Positions 27,177 to 34,990 are shown, counted from the stretch's first letter. The stretch is 64,000 bases of DNA from a virus (IMGVR_UViG_3300042884_001120:90361-154360), one strand, 5' to 3'. Notes: a model not told the origin generated them from the sequence alone. Program-made: numbers and translations.

Positions 27177-27626
27177 ATGAATATAACACTAGTACCTAAA
27201 AAAATAGTAAACATACCCAATTATACAGTTGGAAGTATTAATTCGTCTTATGATCCATTTCAAATACTTGACACTTGGTCTAGTAAATGGTCTGGAATTT
27301 GGGACGACTTCGACGCGGTCACCAGCCCATCATTCAACTCTAAGCTATTGAATAAGTGGAAGCAAGACGAGACCAATCAGGATAAATTCAAACTTGAAAT
27401 TGAACTTCCAAGGTTTAAATCTGAGAATATTAATGTATCCATAGATAATGGCGTACTACATGTGTCCGCCGAACAGGATAGTTTAAAATTCTATTCTTCG
27501 GAAAGTTTTCCTGACTTTTTAGATGCGAAAACCATTGCGGCCAAACTTGACCACGGCGTTCTTTACGTGTCGGCAAGCAAATTAGAAGCGGCGAAACCAA
27601 GAAAAATTAAAGTACAGGTTGGGTAA
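27177..27626 (+). CDS. Hsp20/alpha-crystallin small heat-shock protein
   Basis: 149 residues from MNITLVPKKI. The alpha-crystallin domain spans about 60-145: FKLEIELPRFKSENINVSI, a strand ending VLHVSA, then KLDHGVLYVSAS. Such Hsp20 proteins are frequent in T4-like cyanophages and may assist virion assembly or protect proteins in infected cells. Starts further upstream (27123) overlap the divergent phosphoesterase promoter and are less likely. A convergent terminator follows. Confidence 0.8.
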   Translation: MNITLVPKKIVNIPNYTVGSINSSYDPFQILDTWSSKWSGIWDDFDAVTSPSFNSKLLNKWKQDETNQDKFKLEIELPRFKSENINVSIDNGVLHVSAEQDSLKFYSSESFPDFLDAKTIAAKLDHGVLYVSASKLEAAKPRKIKVQVG

Positions 27627-27632
27627 GTAATA

Positions 27633-27905
27633 CTAAACCGAATCTTTGGTTGGCGAGTCAGGCTCTTGTTTGGCTCGCCAATTTTTTTTGTACTCACTAA
27701 CCTTGTTTAAATTATTCTTTTGCCACTCGCGAACCTCGGCAATACGATCCTTTTTTATTATTTCGTATCTTTCGCGCTCTACCTTGCGACAGCAGGTTTT
27801 GCACCAAGCGTGAAAACCGTCCCTGCTCTTGCGGTTAATACTAAAGCAAATTAAGGGTATTTCAGTTCGACAAAGGCCGCAGATTTTAGTGACTTCTGCT
27901 TGCAT
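27633..27905 (-). CDS. Small zinc-finger protein (HNH-associated type)
   Basis: 90 residues. CGLCRTEIPLICFSINRKS followed by CKTCCRKVERERYE gives a treble-clef-like CxxC...CxxC arrangement with a basic helix. It resembles the zinc-binding N-terminus of endonuclease VII/HNH-type phage proteins, but no nuclease part remains. It follows the fibre block on the minus strand. Possibly a DNA-binding remnant. Confidence 0.6.
   Translation of the reverse strand: MQAEVTKICGLCRTEIPLICFSINRKSRDGFHAWCKTCCRKVERERYEIIKKDRIAEVREWQKNNLNKVSEYKKNWRAKQEPDSPTKDSV
27650..27689 (+). terminator. Rho-independent terminator after hsp20
   Basis: TTGGCGAG pairs with CTCGCCAA and is followed by eight T residues. It lies within the 3' coding end of the convergent minus-strand gene, so coding sequence doubles as a terminator. 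Confidence 0.75.
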
Positions 27906-27915
27906 TCGGAAAGTT

Positions 27916-28248
27916 TTAATTTATATCCTCTTCAGTTGTGCCTGATTCGGTTGCGTCCTCTTCAGTTGTGACTGGTTCGGTAATATCCCATTGTATTGGA
28001 GGCGCGTCCTCTATCACTTGAGGAACAGGTACTTCCTCAATCACGGGAGGGCGAACCAGATTGTTGTCAATTATATACTGCTCACACTCCTCTAGTGTTC
28101 CGACGAAAAGATTCGCCTGTGTTGATGTATATAAGGGTTCCAGATTATAAGAAATAATATTTTTACTGTCATCAAAAACTAAATGCCAAAGGTTTTCATG
28201 CTCTTCGGCACTAAATGACCATCCTTGTGAATTTTTTTCTATAATCAT
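27916..28248 (-). CDS. Small protein following fibre gene
   Basis: 110 residues. The first 65 form a compact domain (MIIEKNSQGWSFSAEEHENLWHLV...), then a Pro/Glu/Thr-rich tail. It lies 8 bases after the 643-residue adhesin gene, a place where fibre-assembly chaperones or small virion proteins are often found. No homolog recognised. Confidence 0.5.
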   Translation of the reverse strand: MIIEKNSQGWSFSAEEHENLWHLVFDDSKNIISYNLEPLYTSTQANLFVGTLEECEQYIIDNNLVRPPVIEEVPVPQVIEDAPPIQWDITEPVTTEEDATESGTTEEDIN

Positions 28249-28255
28249 ATTATTT

Positions 28256-30187
28256 TTAGTTAGTTAGTGTTAGTGTGGAACTGGCGCTATCATACGTGGC
28301 AGTTCTTCCGGCAGCTGAACCCTGTAGGGTTATTACGGAATAATTATTAACTGTAGGTCCGGCGAATAGTTGAAAAGACTCTCCGAGTGCGGGGACAGAA
28401 TTGAACACCACAATTAAACTAGTGCCTGCGCTGAACGATGCAGAAGTTATTCTTGCGTACGGGTCACTAAATGGCAGACGATTTACTAATGTACCACCTG
28501 TTATGGTTGTGGAGCCAGTATATGTCGGACCAATATTTAAAGCAGGGACACCTGAAAGAGTTAATGTACTAAATGGATTTGTTTTAATTAAATTAATATT
28601 ACCAGAAATACTTCCATTGTATATTGAGTTATGGGCATTTTGAGGATTGATTGTTAAATTAGCAACGGTTGAAGAGTTATTAAATATCTTACATCCCGTC
28701 CCTCCGTTGTTAATACTTCTAAAGATTTGACCGTTTCCATTTAAATTAATGGTTTCTGTGCCTCCAAAAGTTATATTATCATTATTAATTGCAAGTGGAA
28801 CATCGCATCTAACATTACTGCCACCAATAATTCTTAAGGTTTGAAACCTATTCCCACTAACAGCTATAATTGCTGTTGTCACGCCTATAAAACCAAAATT
28901 AACAGCTGTACTATTAAAAATTACAGGAGAGCCAGTTAAAATAGCAGTTGTATTAGTGTTTCCAAAAATATTTACAAGAACTGCTCCCCAAGTTGGTGTT
29001 CCTGAAATACCACCATTAAATGTTAAAGTAATGGATGGAGCACCGAAAGCAAACTGAACATTTTGATTAACGGGACCGCCAGTAACAAAGGTAATCGGAC
29101 CATTAAATGTTGTAGACTTTCCTACATTGATTAATGACAGAGTGCCTACACCGGAAACATAAGATGAATAAATAGGATTGTTGATAACAACAGTTGCTGG
29201 TATGGCAGTTGGTTGTATTAGAATAGGAAATGACGCAGTTGTTTGTAAATAAACACTTCCAGTTCCAAATGGGTTGCTATTAAAAACGCTCACAAAACCA
29301 CTATTAATAAATGTATCTCCTGTATAGGTATTATTACCACTCAATGATAATACTCCTGATCCAAGTTTTGTTAAATTTCCAGAGCCGCCAATATTTCCAC
29401 CAAGAACAATTGGGCCACTATTACAATTTACACCCCTACGCGTTCCAGATAGTAGAATATCATTACGAATTGTCTGGGTTCTGCTGGTATTATTTACGAT
29501 TCCACTATAGGTTAGAATAAATCTATTACCAGTAATAGTAATTGCTCTGGAACCCGCATCAAATATTATACCATTGAATTGCGTGTCCGTTGGGAGATCG
29601 TTAAAAGCACGGTTAGGACCGATGGGGTCGCTGAAGTAAATTGCGTCATAATTAACGGGAACCAGACCATTCGCCCAGTTTACTCCGCTGCTAAACACAG
29701 GGTTCTGCGTAGGTGTACCTGGCGCGCCATTAATCCATGCTTGATCTGCGTACCCATTTACCAAATAATCAACATTAAAATCCAACTTATCTATTTCCGC
29801 CTGATATTTATTAACATTATTTATTCTAATGGTTCTGTCTATTGTGCCCATTTGTGCCCCGGTTAGATTAAAATTAACAGTCTTATTGGCGGCGCCGGTT
29901 ATAGAATTACGATTGGCATAAATACCAGTTGCCACATCCTCCAAACTCTCTTTTGTTAGGTAGTTGTTTTCAAAACGCAGCGTTTGCAAAAGCGGGGCGC
30001 CAGATGTAGATATACCAGTGAGTACTGTTATACCATTACCAGATGCGGTAATGCCGGTAAGGTTAGGAAATATTGATAAATCAACAGTACCGCCCAGTGG
30101 CGTACCACCAACGCCAGTTGGGGAAGTTAACTCTAACCCGAGTTCCCTGATAAATGTTCCACCTAAAATTCCAATTTGTTCTGGCAT
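28256..30187 (-). CDS. Tail fibre/adhesin with autotransporter-type repeats
   Basis: 643 residues. Residues 25-120 look leucine-rich-repeat-like (FPNLTGITASGNGITVLTGI). The long remainder is beta-solenoid-like, with the autotransporter-associated beta-strand signature around GSGVLSLSGNNTYTGDTF and a later copy near FSTLTLSGVPALN. Such repeats are typical of bacterial surface proteins. In a phage structural region a host-binding fibre is likely. GTGTAAT precedes the gene by 10 bases. Confidence 0.65.
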   Translation of the reverse strand: MPEQIGILGGTFIRELGLELTSPTGVGGTPLGGTVDLSIFPNLTGITASGNGITVLTGISTSGAPLLQTLRFENNYLTKESLEDVATGIYANRNSITGAANKTVNFNLTGAQMGTIDRTIRINNVNKYQAEIDKLDFNVDYLVNGYADQAWINGAPGTPTQNPVFSSGVNWANGLVPVNYDAIYFSDPIGPNRAFNDLPTDTQFNGIIFDAGSRAITITGNRFILTYSGIVNNTSRTQTIRNDILLSGTRRGVNCNSGPIVLGGNIGGSGNLTKLGSGVLSLSGNNTYTGDTFINSGFVSVFNSNPFGTGSVYLQTTASFPILIQPTAIPATVVINNPIYSSYVSGVGTLSLINVGKSTTFNGPITFVTGGPVNQNVQFAFGAPSITLTFNGGISGTPTWGAVLVNIFGNTNTTAILTGSPVIFNSTAVNFGFIGVTTAIIAVSGNRFQTLRIIGGSNVRCDVPLAINNDNITFGGTETINLNGNGQIFRSINNGGTGCKIFNNSSTVANLTINPQNAHNSIYNGSISGNINLIKTNPFSTLTLSGVPALNIGPTYTGSTTITGGTLVNRLPFSDPYARITSASFSAGTSLIVVFNSVPALGESFQLFAGPTVNNYSVITLQGSAAGRTATYDSASSTLTLTN

Positions 30188-30197
30188 ATTAATTTAT

Positions 30198-30204
30198 ATT
30201 ACAC
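30198..30204 (-). promoter_or_regulatory. Late-type motif GTGTAAT before adhesin gene
   Basis: Minus-strand GTGTAAT (in GCAGTGTAATATAAATTAAT) ten bases ahead of the 643-residue adhesin start. Confidence 0.45.
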
Positions 30205-30288
30205 TGCGAGAAAATACCTGACACCTTGTATTGTATTATACAAGATGTATTATATTATATAAAATATATTATATAAATTATAATTAGT

Positions 30289-30480
30289 ATGAAAAGTACA
30301 TTAAATAAATTTAAACTAAATGATAATATTGAGTTTTTAGAGAAAAGTACTAGAAACTGGCGTTATGGCAAGATTGTCGAAATAATTAATGAGAATAAAT
30401 ATAAAATATATAGCGGAATGGATATTTTTTGGGCCAAACAAGTTAAAAACGGCGAAAAGTTTCAGCTTGAGACATTCTAA
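30289..30480 (+). CDS. Small Tudor/SH3-like protein
   Basis: 63 residues (MKSTLNKFKL...). The pattern WRYGKIVEI ... KYKIYSGMDIFW suggests a short beta-barrel of SH3 or Tudor type. It is a lone plus-strand gene between two minus-strand fibre genes, preceded by a very A/T-rich stretch with TATAAT-like sequences. Function unknown. Confidence 0.5.
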   Translation: MKSTLNKFKLNDNIEFLEKSTRNWRYGKIVEIINENKYKIYSGMDIFWAKQVKNGEKFQLETF

Positions 30481-30486
30481 TACTGT

Positions 30487-31917
30487 TTATATATAAATTA
30501 ACGGACTGACTATATTAACGCCATTTTGTATTATCGCCTGTGCAATACGTTCGTCGCAAGTTGATACTATCTTGCGCTTGCCGCCAACAAGTAATCCGTT
30601 GAGTAGTGGTGCTGGTGCGCCTGATGCTAGCTGTAAATTCACCAAACCTGTTAGGAATCCAGTCCATGGAACCTCTTTTGGGTTCTCGCCAAGGTGGTTT
30701 TCCCAGTTTAGTAATGTTGCCCACAGGCCGTCACCACCAGTGTTTGTGAAATATAGCGTTGCGGTGGCTTGTCCACCTATGTAATACGTGCCATTAATGT
30801 ATAGGTCTCCATTAACTGTGCCCGTGTTGTAACTTGAGTCGAAAAACGCTGCGTTTCCATTAGTAACCGTGCCACTGTTGTAGCTAGTATCGTTAAAGGT
30901 GGCGTTTCCTATTACTATTCCTCCGCTAGCGTTATAGCTAAAGTCGTTAAACGTGGCATTTCCTGAGACTGTGCCAGCAGGAAAGGAGTTAAAGCTAGTA
31001 TCGTTAAACGTGGCGTTGCCTGTTACTGTGTCGAAGTTGCGGCTAAGGCCGTTAAACGTGGCGTCTCCTGTTACTGTGCCGTTGTTACCGCTTTCTGAAT
31101 CAAATGTGGCATTTCCTGAGACTGTGCCGCCGTTGTAACTATATTCATTAAAGGTAGCGTTCCCTGAGACTGTGCCGTTGTTGTCGCCAGATTCGTTAAA
31201 TGTGGCGTCTCCTGTTACTGTGCCGCTGTTGTAGCTATCCCCGTTAAACGTGGCGTCTCCTGTTACTGTGCCGCCGTTGGCGCTATAGTCGTTAAACGTG
31301 GCATCTCCCAAGACTGTGACGTAGTTGCGGCTAAGGCCGTTAAACGTGGCGTCTCCTGTTACTGTGCCTTGGTTGAAGGCACCCCCGTTAAACGTGGCGT
31401 CTCCTGTTACTGTGCCGAGGTTGTAACCACCACTAAACGTCCATGTTGGGTTGGCGGTTGTAAATATCCAACTGGAAGGGTCATAAGTCCAACTAAGATT
31501 ACCATATGTAAATGTGACTGGAGTTTCGGAAGTAAAATTGTAAGAACCAGCACTACCAAACCTAATATCTACAAATGAACTTGCCGTAAACGTGGCATCT
31601 CCCGTTACTGTTCCATCGTTCTGGCTAAAGTCGTTAAACGTAGCGTCTCCTGAGACTGTGCCGTAGTTGCCGCTATAGTTGTTAAACGTGGCGTTTCCTA
31701 CTGCTCCAGTAAAGTTCACAGGAACGGGATTATCAACATAAATATGAGCAAGAGTTACTGACGTAGATGGGCCGCTAAACATAGGACTCGACAGATACAC
31801 AGTATCCCCATTAGCAGGGAGGGCTAACGCAGGAGTGATAAACGAGGCATCAGACCACCAGTTGCCTAGCGTGTCCCATGCATAATCTACTGCGTTGTTG
31901 TAGTAGAGGTTAGCCAT
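30487..31917 (-). CDS. Repeat adhesin, 15 copies of a 16-residue repeat
   Basis: 476 residues. The core is about 15 copies of a 16-residue unit with consensus DATFNxxSxNxGTVTG (48-bp DNA repeats across roughly 30.8-31.7 kb), interrupted once by a non-repeat insertion after copy 3. A regular beta-solenoid is expected. The N-terminus (YYNNAVDYAWDTLGNWWSDA) and the later WATLLNWENHLG resemble surface-protein W...W modules. A late fibre or receptor-binding role is inferred. Confidence 0.65.
   Translation of the reverse strand: MANLYYNNAVDYAWDTLGNWWSDASFITPALALPANGDTVYLSSPMFSGPSTSVTLAHIYVDNPVPVNFTGAVGNATFNNYSGNYGTVSGDATFNDFSQNDGTVTGDATFTASSFVDIRFGSAGSYNFTSETPVTFTYGNLSWTYDPSSWIFTTANPTWTFSGGYNLGTVTGDATFNGGAFNQGTVTGDATFNGLSRNYVTVLGDATFNDYSANGGTVTGDATFNGDSYNSGTVTGDATFNESGDNNGTVSGNATFNEYSYNGGTVSGNATFDSESGNNGTVTGDATFNGLSRNFDTVTGNATFNDTSFNSFPAGTVSGNATFNDFSYNASGGIVIGNATFNDTSYNSGTVTNGNAAFFDSSYNTGTVNGDLYINGTYYIGGQATATLYFTNTGGDGLWATLLNWENHLGENPKEVPWTGFLTGLVNLQLASGAPAPLLNGLLVGGKRKIVSTCDERIAQAIIQNGVNIVSPLIYI
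30850..31720 (-). repeat. 48-bp tandem repeats inside adhesin gene
   Basis: In-frame degenerate tandem repeats; forward-strand copies share segments like TTAAACGTGGCGTCTCCTGT. They could expand or contract by recombination and vary adhesin length. Confidence 0.8.
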
Positions 31918-32225
31918 TAGCGTCTGGTTGCGGGAAGGAATAGGTCAGATATTGCTTTAGCAGGATCCGTTCCCAGAATTTCGGATATACGAGCGTCTAC
32001 ATCCTGATCGGTAAATTGTCCGATAGCACTATATGCTTCCCCCGTCCAAAGAGTGATAGGACGATTAACCCCCTTAATAATCGCCATGGCAACCCTTGCT
32101 GTGTTATCATAAGTAACAATATAATCAATACTATCGAGGACAACTGGCGCGAAGTGTTTTATTGTTCCATCAGACTTTTTGATGGAAGGTATGCTAATCG
32201 TGATGGGTGATTCTAGAGTTATCAT
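31917..32225 (-). CDS. Small virion-region protein upstream of adhesin
   Basis: 102 residues (MITLESPITI...), beta-rich, no recognised domain. Its stop codon abuts the adhesin ATG (one-base overlap), so the two are coupled. GTGTAAA lies 24 bases before the start. It may be a fibre connector. Confidence 0.55.
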   Translation of the reverse strand: MITLESPITISIPSIKKSDGTIKHFAPVVLDSIDYIVTYDNTARVAMAIIKGVNRPITLWTGEAYSAIGQFTDQDVDARISEILGTDPAKAISDLFLPATRR

Positions 32226-32249
32226 TATTATTATATATTATAATATAAA

Positions 32250-32256
32250 TTTACAC
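32250..32256 (-). promoter_or_regulatory. Late-type motif GTGTAAA
   Basis: GTGTAAA on the minus strand at the left edge of the large divergent control region, driving the repeat-adhesin operon. Confidence 0.45.
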
Positions 32257-32635
32257 TAATACAGTGGACACCTCCTCATTCATCCTTGTTTTTTGTTTTT
32301 TTACCATTGAGTTAGGGTTAATATAATATTTTTATTCATATTTGGCACACGAGCGCGTAGCATTCGCGCGCGCATTTATTCGTAGCGGCGGATACTTTAG
32401 TATTTAGCCACTGAACTATTAGTTTAAACTGGTTTAAACTTTTAAACCGGTAGAAGTGGCGGTGATTTCTGAATAATGTATGTATTTTGTTGATGGAGAT
32501 TGAAATTTGACCCTACCGGCATCTTACCCGGTCTTACAAGGTCAATTTTTCGGAAAAAGGGGGGGTATGCCTATGTGTGCGTGTTGTCATACATACTCAC
32601 ACTCAAAATAAAAATGAATTAAAATAAAAAAGTTC
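32257..32635. other. Divergent intergenic control region with palindromes
   Basis: No gene is visible. It holds the palindrome AGTTTAAACT (32421-32430), immediately followed by an inverted repeat GGTTTAAA/TTTAAACC (32431-32448), and a wider inverted pair TTGACC (32507-32512) and GGTCAA (32540-32545) enclosing two CCGG boxes. A CG-alternating stretch lies near 32350-32380 and a G-run near 32560. Late genes leave leftward and accessory genes rightward. It could be an operator cluster or an origin. Confidence 0.5.
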
Positions 32636-32664
32636 TTGTGTTTCTACATGAATGATCCTAGTAT
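32636..32664 (+). promoter_or_regulatory. Module promoter TTGTGT-17-TAGTAT
   Basis: The -35 TTGTGT and -10 TAGTAT are 17 bases apart; the -10 ends 6 bases before the ATG at 32671, predicting a leaderless transcript. Confidence 0.65.
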
Positions 32665-32670
32665 AGACAC

Positions 32671-32778
32671 ATGAACAATAAGAACACGCAGACGCTCGAC
32701 GAGAGGATTGCTGAAGCTAATCGCAAGGCCGCACAGATCGCCCTTGCCAACCTCAAGGCTGATCCCTTGAATCAGTAA
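32671..32778 (+). CDS. 35-residue peptide, first accessory module
   Basis: MNNKNTQTLDERIAEANRKA... is a short amphipathic helical peptide. It is supported by the promoter placed exactly as in the other modules and by codon use like its neighbours. Too short for homology; function unknown. Confidence 0.5.
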   Translation: MNNKNTQTLDERIAEANRKAAQIALANLKADPLNQ

Positions 32779-32821
32779 TAAAAAACTTTACAACACACCA
32801 CAAAACAACAACACTACATCA

Positions 32822-33013
32822 ATGAAAACATACAAAATCGTGAGAGGTTTCTTTGAGGGAAGAAGCAAGACAATCAAGCGCGGCCTTACTCTTGAAGAGG
32901 CTCGTGAACACTGCCGGAACCAAGAGACATCTTCGCGCACTTGTTCGGAAGCTACCGCTAAGCGGCTCGGGCTAGTCGGTCGCGTGTGGTTTGATGGTTA
33001 TGAAGAGGAATAA
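32822..33013 (+). CDS. Small phage protein, unknown
   Basis: 63 residues (MKTYKIVRGF...). The pattern KTIKRGLTLEEAREHCRNQETSSRTC resembles a widespread family of tiny phage proteins with an EEA.xHC...T.S motif. It has a C/A-rich leader nearly duplicated in front of the next gene. Function unknown. Confidence 0.65.
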   Translation: MKTYKIVRGFFEGRSKTIKRGLTLEEAREHCRNQETSSRTCSEATAKRLGLVGRVWFDGYEEE

Positions 33014-33054
33014 AAAACTTTACAGCACACAACAAAACAATCACACTAGAACAA

Positions 33055-33168
33055 ATGAAACACCACCTCACAACGCTCCTAATCCTCATCGACTTTATCG
33101 CCTTTGGTCTTGTCGCGCTGTTTGCGGTCGGCTCGCTTGTCCTTGCAATGGAGACTTTCTCACGCTAA
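33055..33168 (+). CDS. 37-residue single-pass membrane peptide
   Basis: MKHHLTTLLILIDFIAFGLV... has one hydrophobic helix spanning most of the peptide. The leader at 33010-33054 repeats the leader of the preceding gene, supporting expression. Confidence 0.5.
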   Translation: MKHHLTTLLILIDFIAFGLVALFAVGSLVLAMETFSR

Positions 33169-33178
33169 TCTCGCTACC

Positions 33179-33274
33179 ATGAAACGCATCGCCTTCCTTG
33201 TCTTACTTACCATAATCACCATGCTTCCCTTCGCTGCTATCTTCTACTACGCTGACCAACTCTGTAACCACTAA
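33179..33274 (+). CDS. 31-residue membrane peptide
   Basis: MKRIAFLVLLTIITMLPFAA... is a signal-peptide-like or single-pass sequence. It is followed at once by another tiny frame whose ATG overlaps its stop (TAATG). Confidence 0.4.
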   Translation: MKRIAFLVLLTIITMLPFAAIFYYADQLCNH

Positions 33275-33333
33275 TGGAACTTCTCTTGATTTCTTTTGTG
33301 ATTGCTGTTGCAATCTATCACAACAACGCATAG
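33274..33333 (+). CDS. 19-residue hydrophobic micropeptide (MELLLI type)
   Basis: MELLLISFVIAVAIYHNNA. Weak on its own, but a similar peptide (MELLLICFLVATIIHINLNR) is encoded at 40917-40979, so the pair may be real micropeptides. Low confidence. Confidence 0.3.
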   Translation: MELLLISFVIAVAIYHNNA

Positions 33334-33342
33334 AATAAACGC

Positions 33343-33489
33343 ATGATCCTCGCCATCTACAAACTATCACAACACTTCTTCCATCGCTCTGCATACCATG
33401 GTCGCAGGGGAAACCCTGTCAGGATGTGGGTTAGCTACTACATCAGTCAGGCATTGCTTGAGACAAAGACATTCATCCAATCACGATGA
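33343..33489 (+). CDS. 48-residue basic peptide
   Basis: MILAIYKLSQHFFHRSAYHG... is basic with aromatic residues. Its stop overlaps the next ATG (ATGA), consistent with a coupled small operon. Function unknown. Confidence 0.4.
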   Translation: MILAIYKLSQHFFHRSAYHGRRGNPVRMWVSYYISQALLETKTFIQSR

Positions 33490-33635
33490 GCATTGTCACA
33501 CAACTGCAATGCAAGAAGGCGTTTGCCGAATGGTGCGCCCTGCATCGCATACCCATTAAGAAGTATCCTGCTTACGGCTTGCGCCTGTATGGTATATGGG
33601 AACGCAAATGGAATAGAAGGTATGACACTGTATAA
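33486..33635 (+). CDS. 49-residue basic peptide
   Basis: MSIVTQLQCKKAFAEWCALH... is basic and has two Cys. Coupled to the preceding frame by a four-base overlap and followed two bases later by the next ATG. Confidence 0.4.
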   Translation: MSIVTQLQCKKAFAEWCALHRIPIKKYPAYGLRLYGIWERKWNRRYDTV

Positions 33636-33636
33636 C

Positions 33637-33807
33637 ATGAAGAAGATCATAGTAGAATCAAGATGGAAGGGTGACACCAAGTGGAGCTATCGTGCCGAGC
33701 TAGTAGGTAGCACAGAGACCAAGGCCCTGCTACAATACTATAAGCTTGTCGCACAAGATGAGCGGCTCAAGTGCAAGAATGAATATAGGGTAAGGCTAGT
33801 GGAATAG
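33637..33807 (+). CDS. 56-residue protein, last gene of module 1
   Basis: MKKIIVESRWKGDTKWSYRA ends in RVRLVE; a small alpha/beta protein with EtKALLQYYKLVA helix. I chose ATG 33637 over an in-frame ATG at 33493 because the longer form would lie over the preceding coupled gene. A GC-rich boundary element follows directly. Confidence 0.55.
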   Translation: MKKIIVESRWKGDTKWSYRAELVGSTETKALLQYYKLVAQDERLKCKNEYRVRLVE

Positions 33808-33808
33808 C

Positions 33809-33893
33809 TAAAGCCCTGAAGATCAACGACTTACGACGCCGGGCCCCGCCGGGCATACGATGCAAGACAACTGTAAGACAGTGCATATGTCAA
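33809..33893 (+). repeat. GC-rich boundary element, copy a
   Basis: Core GCCGGGCCCCGCCGGGC at 33838-33854, preceded by GATCAACGACTTACGACGCC and followed by a CTGTaagACAG hairpin. It sits directly after the last stop codon of module 1. Confidence 0.8.
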
Positions 33894-33946
33894 GAGAAAA
33901 GATATTGTCATACACAAATAAAAATGTAAAAAAATAAAAGTTTTTG

Positions 33947-33975
33947 TTGCGTTCTGATCCGTTCTGCCCTATCTT
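33947..33975 (+). promoter_or_regulatory. Module promoter TTGCGT-17-TATCTT
   Basis: -10 TATCTT ends 6 bases before the ATG at 33982; 17-base spacer. Confidence 0.6.
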
Positions 33976-33981
33976 AAAACC

Positions 33982-34191
33982 ATGAAGAACAAGACCGCCC
34001 CTCTAAACTTTGACAACGTGTGCAACATCCGCACTTACCTCGCCCTTTCGATCAAGGGGGAAATCAAGTTACGACGCGAAACTGTGACTTACTGGGGCGC
34101 ATCTAGCGCAATGGCTAAACTGCACAATCAGCGAGTGCGTGACATGGTCAGGGCATACAGGGCCGCGAAAGGAATCGAAATAAAGTTTTGA
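33982..34191 (+). CDS. Conserved small protein, paralog 1
   Basis: 69 residues (MKNKTAPLNFDNVCNIRTYL...). About half its residues match the protein at 38317-38523: shared NFxNVCNIRT, RRExVxYWGA and RxRDMxxAYRA. The fold is probably helical with a basic face. Two copies in different modules suggest duplication. Its TGA stop is part of the next promoter's TTGACA box. Confidence 0.6.
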   Translation: MKNKTAPLNFDNVCNIRTYLALSIKGEIKLRRETVTYWGASSAMAKLHNQRVRDMVRAYRAAKGIEIKF

Positions 34192-34216
34192 CACGGCAAT
34201 ACCAAAAGACGATACT
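34188..34216 (+). promoter_or_regulatory. Promoter TTGACA-17-GATACT overlapping a stop codon
   Basis: TTGACA contains the TGA stop of the upstream gene. The -10 GATACT ends directly before a first ATG and exactly 6 bases before a second in-frame ATG, which favours the second as the true start. Confidence 0.6.
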
Positions 34217-34222
34217 ATGAAT

Positions 34223-34453
34223 ATGAAAACCGACATCACACACAACACCACCTCCGAACTCATGCTCCGCGCCGTTAACGACCGCGAGCTTTCCACCCTC
34301 GTTGAGAGGAGCTTTGAGGAGTGCGACTTGGGGATCATCAAGCGTCAACTGATGAGGGCCTTTGTTTACACAGGGGCGCAGATGACGGCCTTTGAGCAGG
34401 AATGGGCGTTGTCATACAATGACTGGTATTCGGAACATTGCCCGAACGAATAA
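34223..34453 (+). CDS. 76-residue protein, unknown
   Basis: MKTDITHNTTSELMLRAVND... an acidic helical protein. ATG 34223 is preferred over 34217 because it restores the 6-base -10 to ATG spacing seen at other modules. Function unknown. Confidence 0.5.
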   Translation: MKTDITHNTTSELMLRAVNDRELSTLVERSFEECDLGIIKRQLMRAFVYTGAQMTAFEQEWALSYNDWYSEHCPNE

Positions 34454-34457
34454 TCAC

Positions 34458-34589
34458 ATGAACACCGAACGCTTTGTCATACAAGTGAAAGACATCCGCA
34501 AGCGCCAACGCTTTGCGCCCTTGCAGAAGTTAATTGCTTCAAAAAAGCTCTATAAAAGGAGAGCTAAACATCGGGCCGAACGGGATTAA
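34458..34589 (+). CDS. 43-residue basic protein
   Basis: MNTERFVIQVKDIRKRQRFA... strongly basic, Lys/Arg-rich C-terminus (KLYKRRAKHRAERD), suggesting nucleic acid contact. It is the last gene before boundary element b. Confidence 0.45.
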   Translation: MNTERFVIQVKDIRKRQRFAPLQKLIASKKLYKRRAKHRAERD

Positions 34590-34591
34590 CA

Positions 34592-34654
34592 CAAAGCCCT
34601 GATAATCAACGACTTACGAAGCCGGGCCCCGCCGGGCGCGCGTTGTCTTACAAT
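34592..34654 (+). repeat. GC-rich boundary element, copy b
   Basis: Core GCCGGGCCCCGCCGGGC at 34621-34637 with upstream CTGATAATCAACGACTTACG and downstream TTGTCTTACAA. Follows the stop at 34589. Confidence 0.8.
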
Positions 34655-34736
34655 CTCTCACTTGTTATATCATAGTTGCTCAGCCAGTGTCAAGCATTTT
34701 CTGCAAAAAAAATTTAAAAAAACAAAAAAATACCTA

Positions 34737-34765
34737 TTGCTTTTCTCATGGGCGCATGATACATT
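34737..34765 (+). promoter_or_regulatory. Module promoter TTGCTT-17-TACATT
   Basis: -10 ends 6 bases before ATG 34772 (TACATT TTAATC ATG). Confidence 0.6.
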
Positions 34766-34771
34766 TTAATC

Positions 34772-34990
34772 ATGAAAACGAAACTAGCACTAAACGGAAG
34801 GGAAGTTGATTCCCAGTCAATCAACATTGAAGGCGTGAATCGCGCTGACTATCCAGACTTTGCAGATGCCTTCATCGGTGAAGCGGTTTGGATGAACGAT
34901 GGAACAGCCTTGAATGACGAGGAGTTAGAGCAACTCACCGAGGAAAATGGCGAACTGGTAAACCAGTTGGCGCATGAAAACTTTTTTTAA
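34772..34990 (+). CDS. 72-residue acidic protein
   Basis: MKTKLALNGREVDSQSINIE... acidic, with a beta start (GREVDSQSINIEGVNRADYPDF) and a Glu-rich helix (LNDEELEQLTEENGELV). The opening resembles a small family of phage proteins whose N-terminus reads like a side-chain-rich strand pair; function unknown. Confidence 0.55.
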   Translation: MKTKLALNGREVDSQSINIEGVNRADYPDFADAFIGEAVWMNDGTALNDEELEQLTEENGELVNQLAHENFF

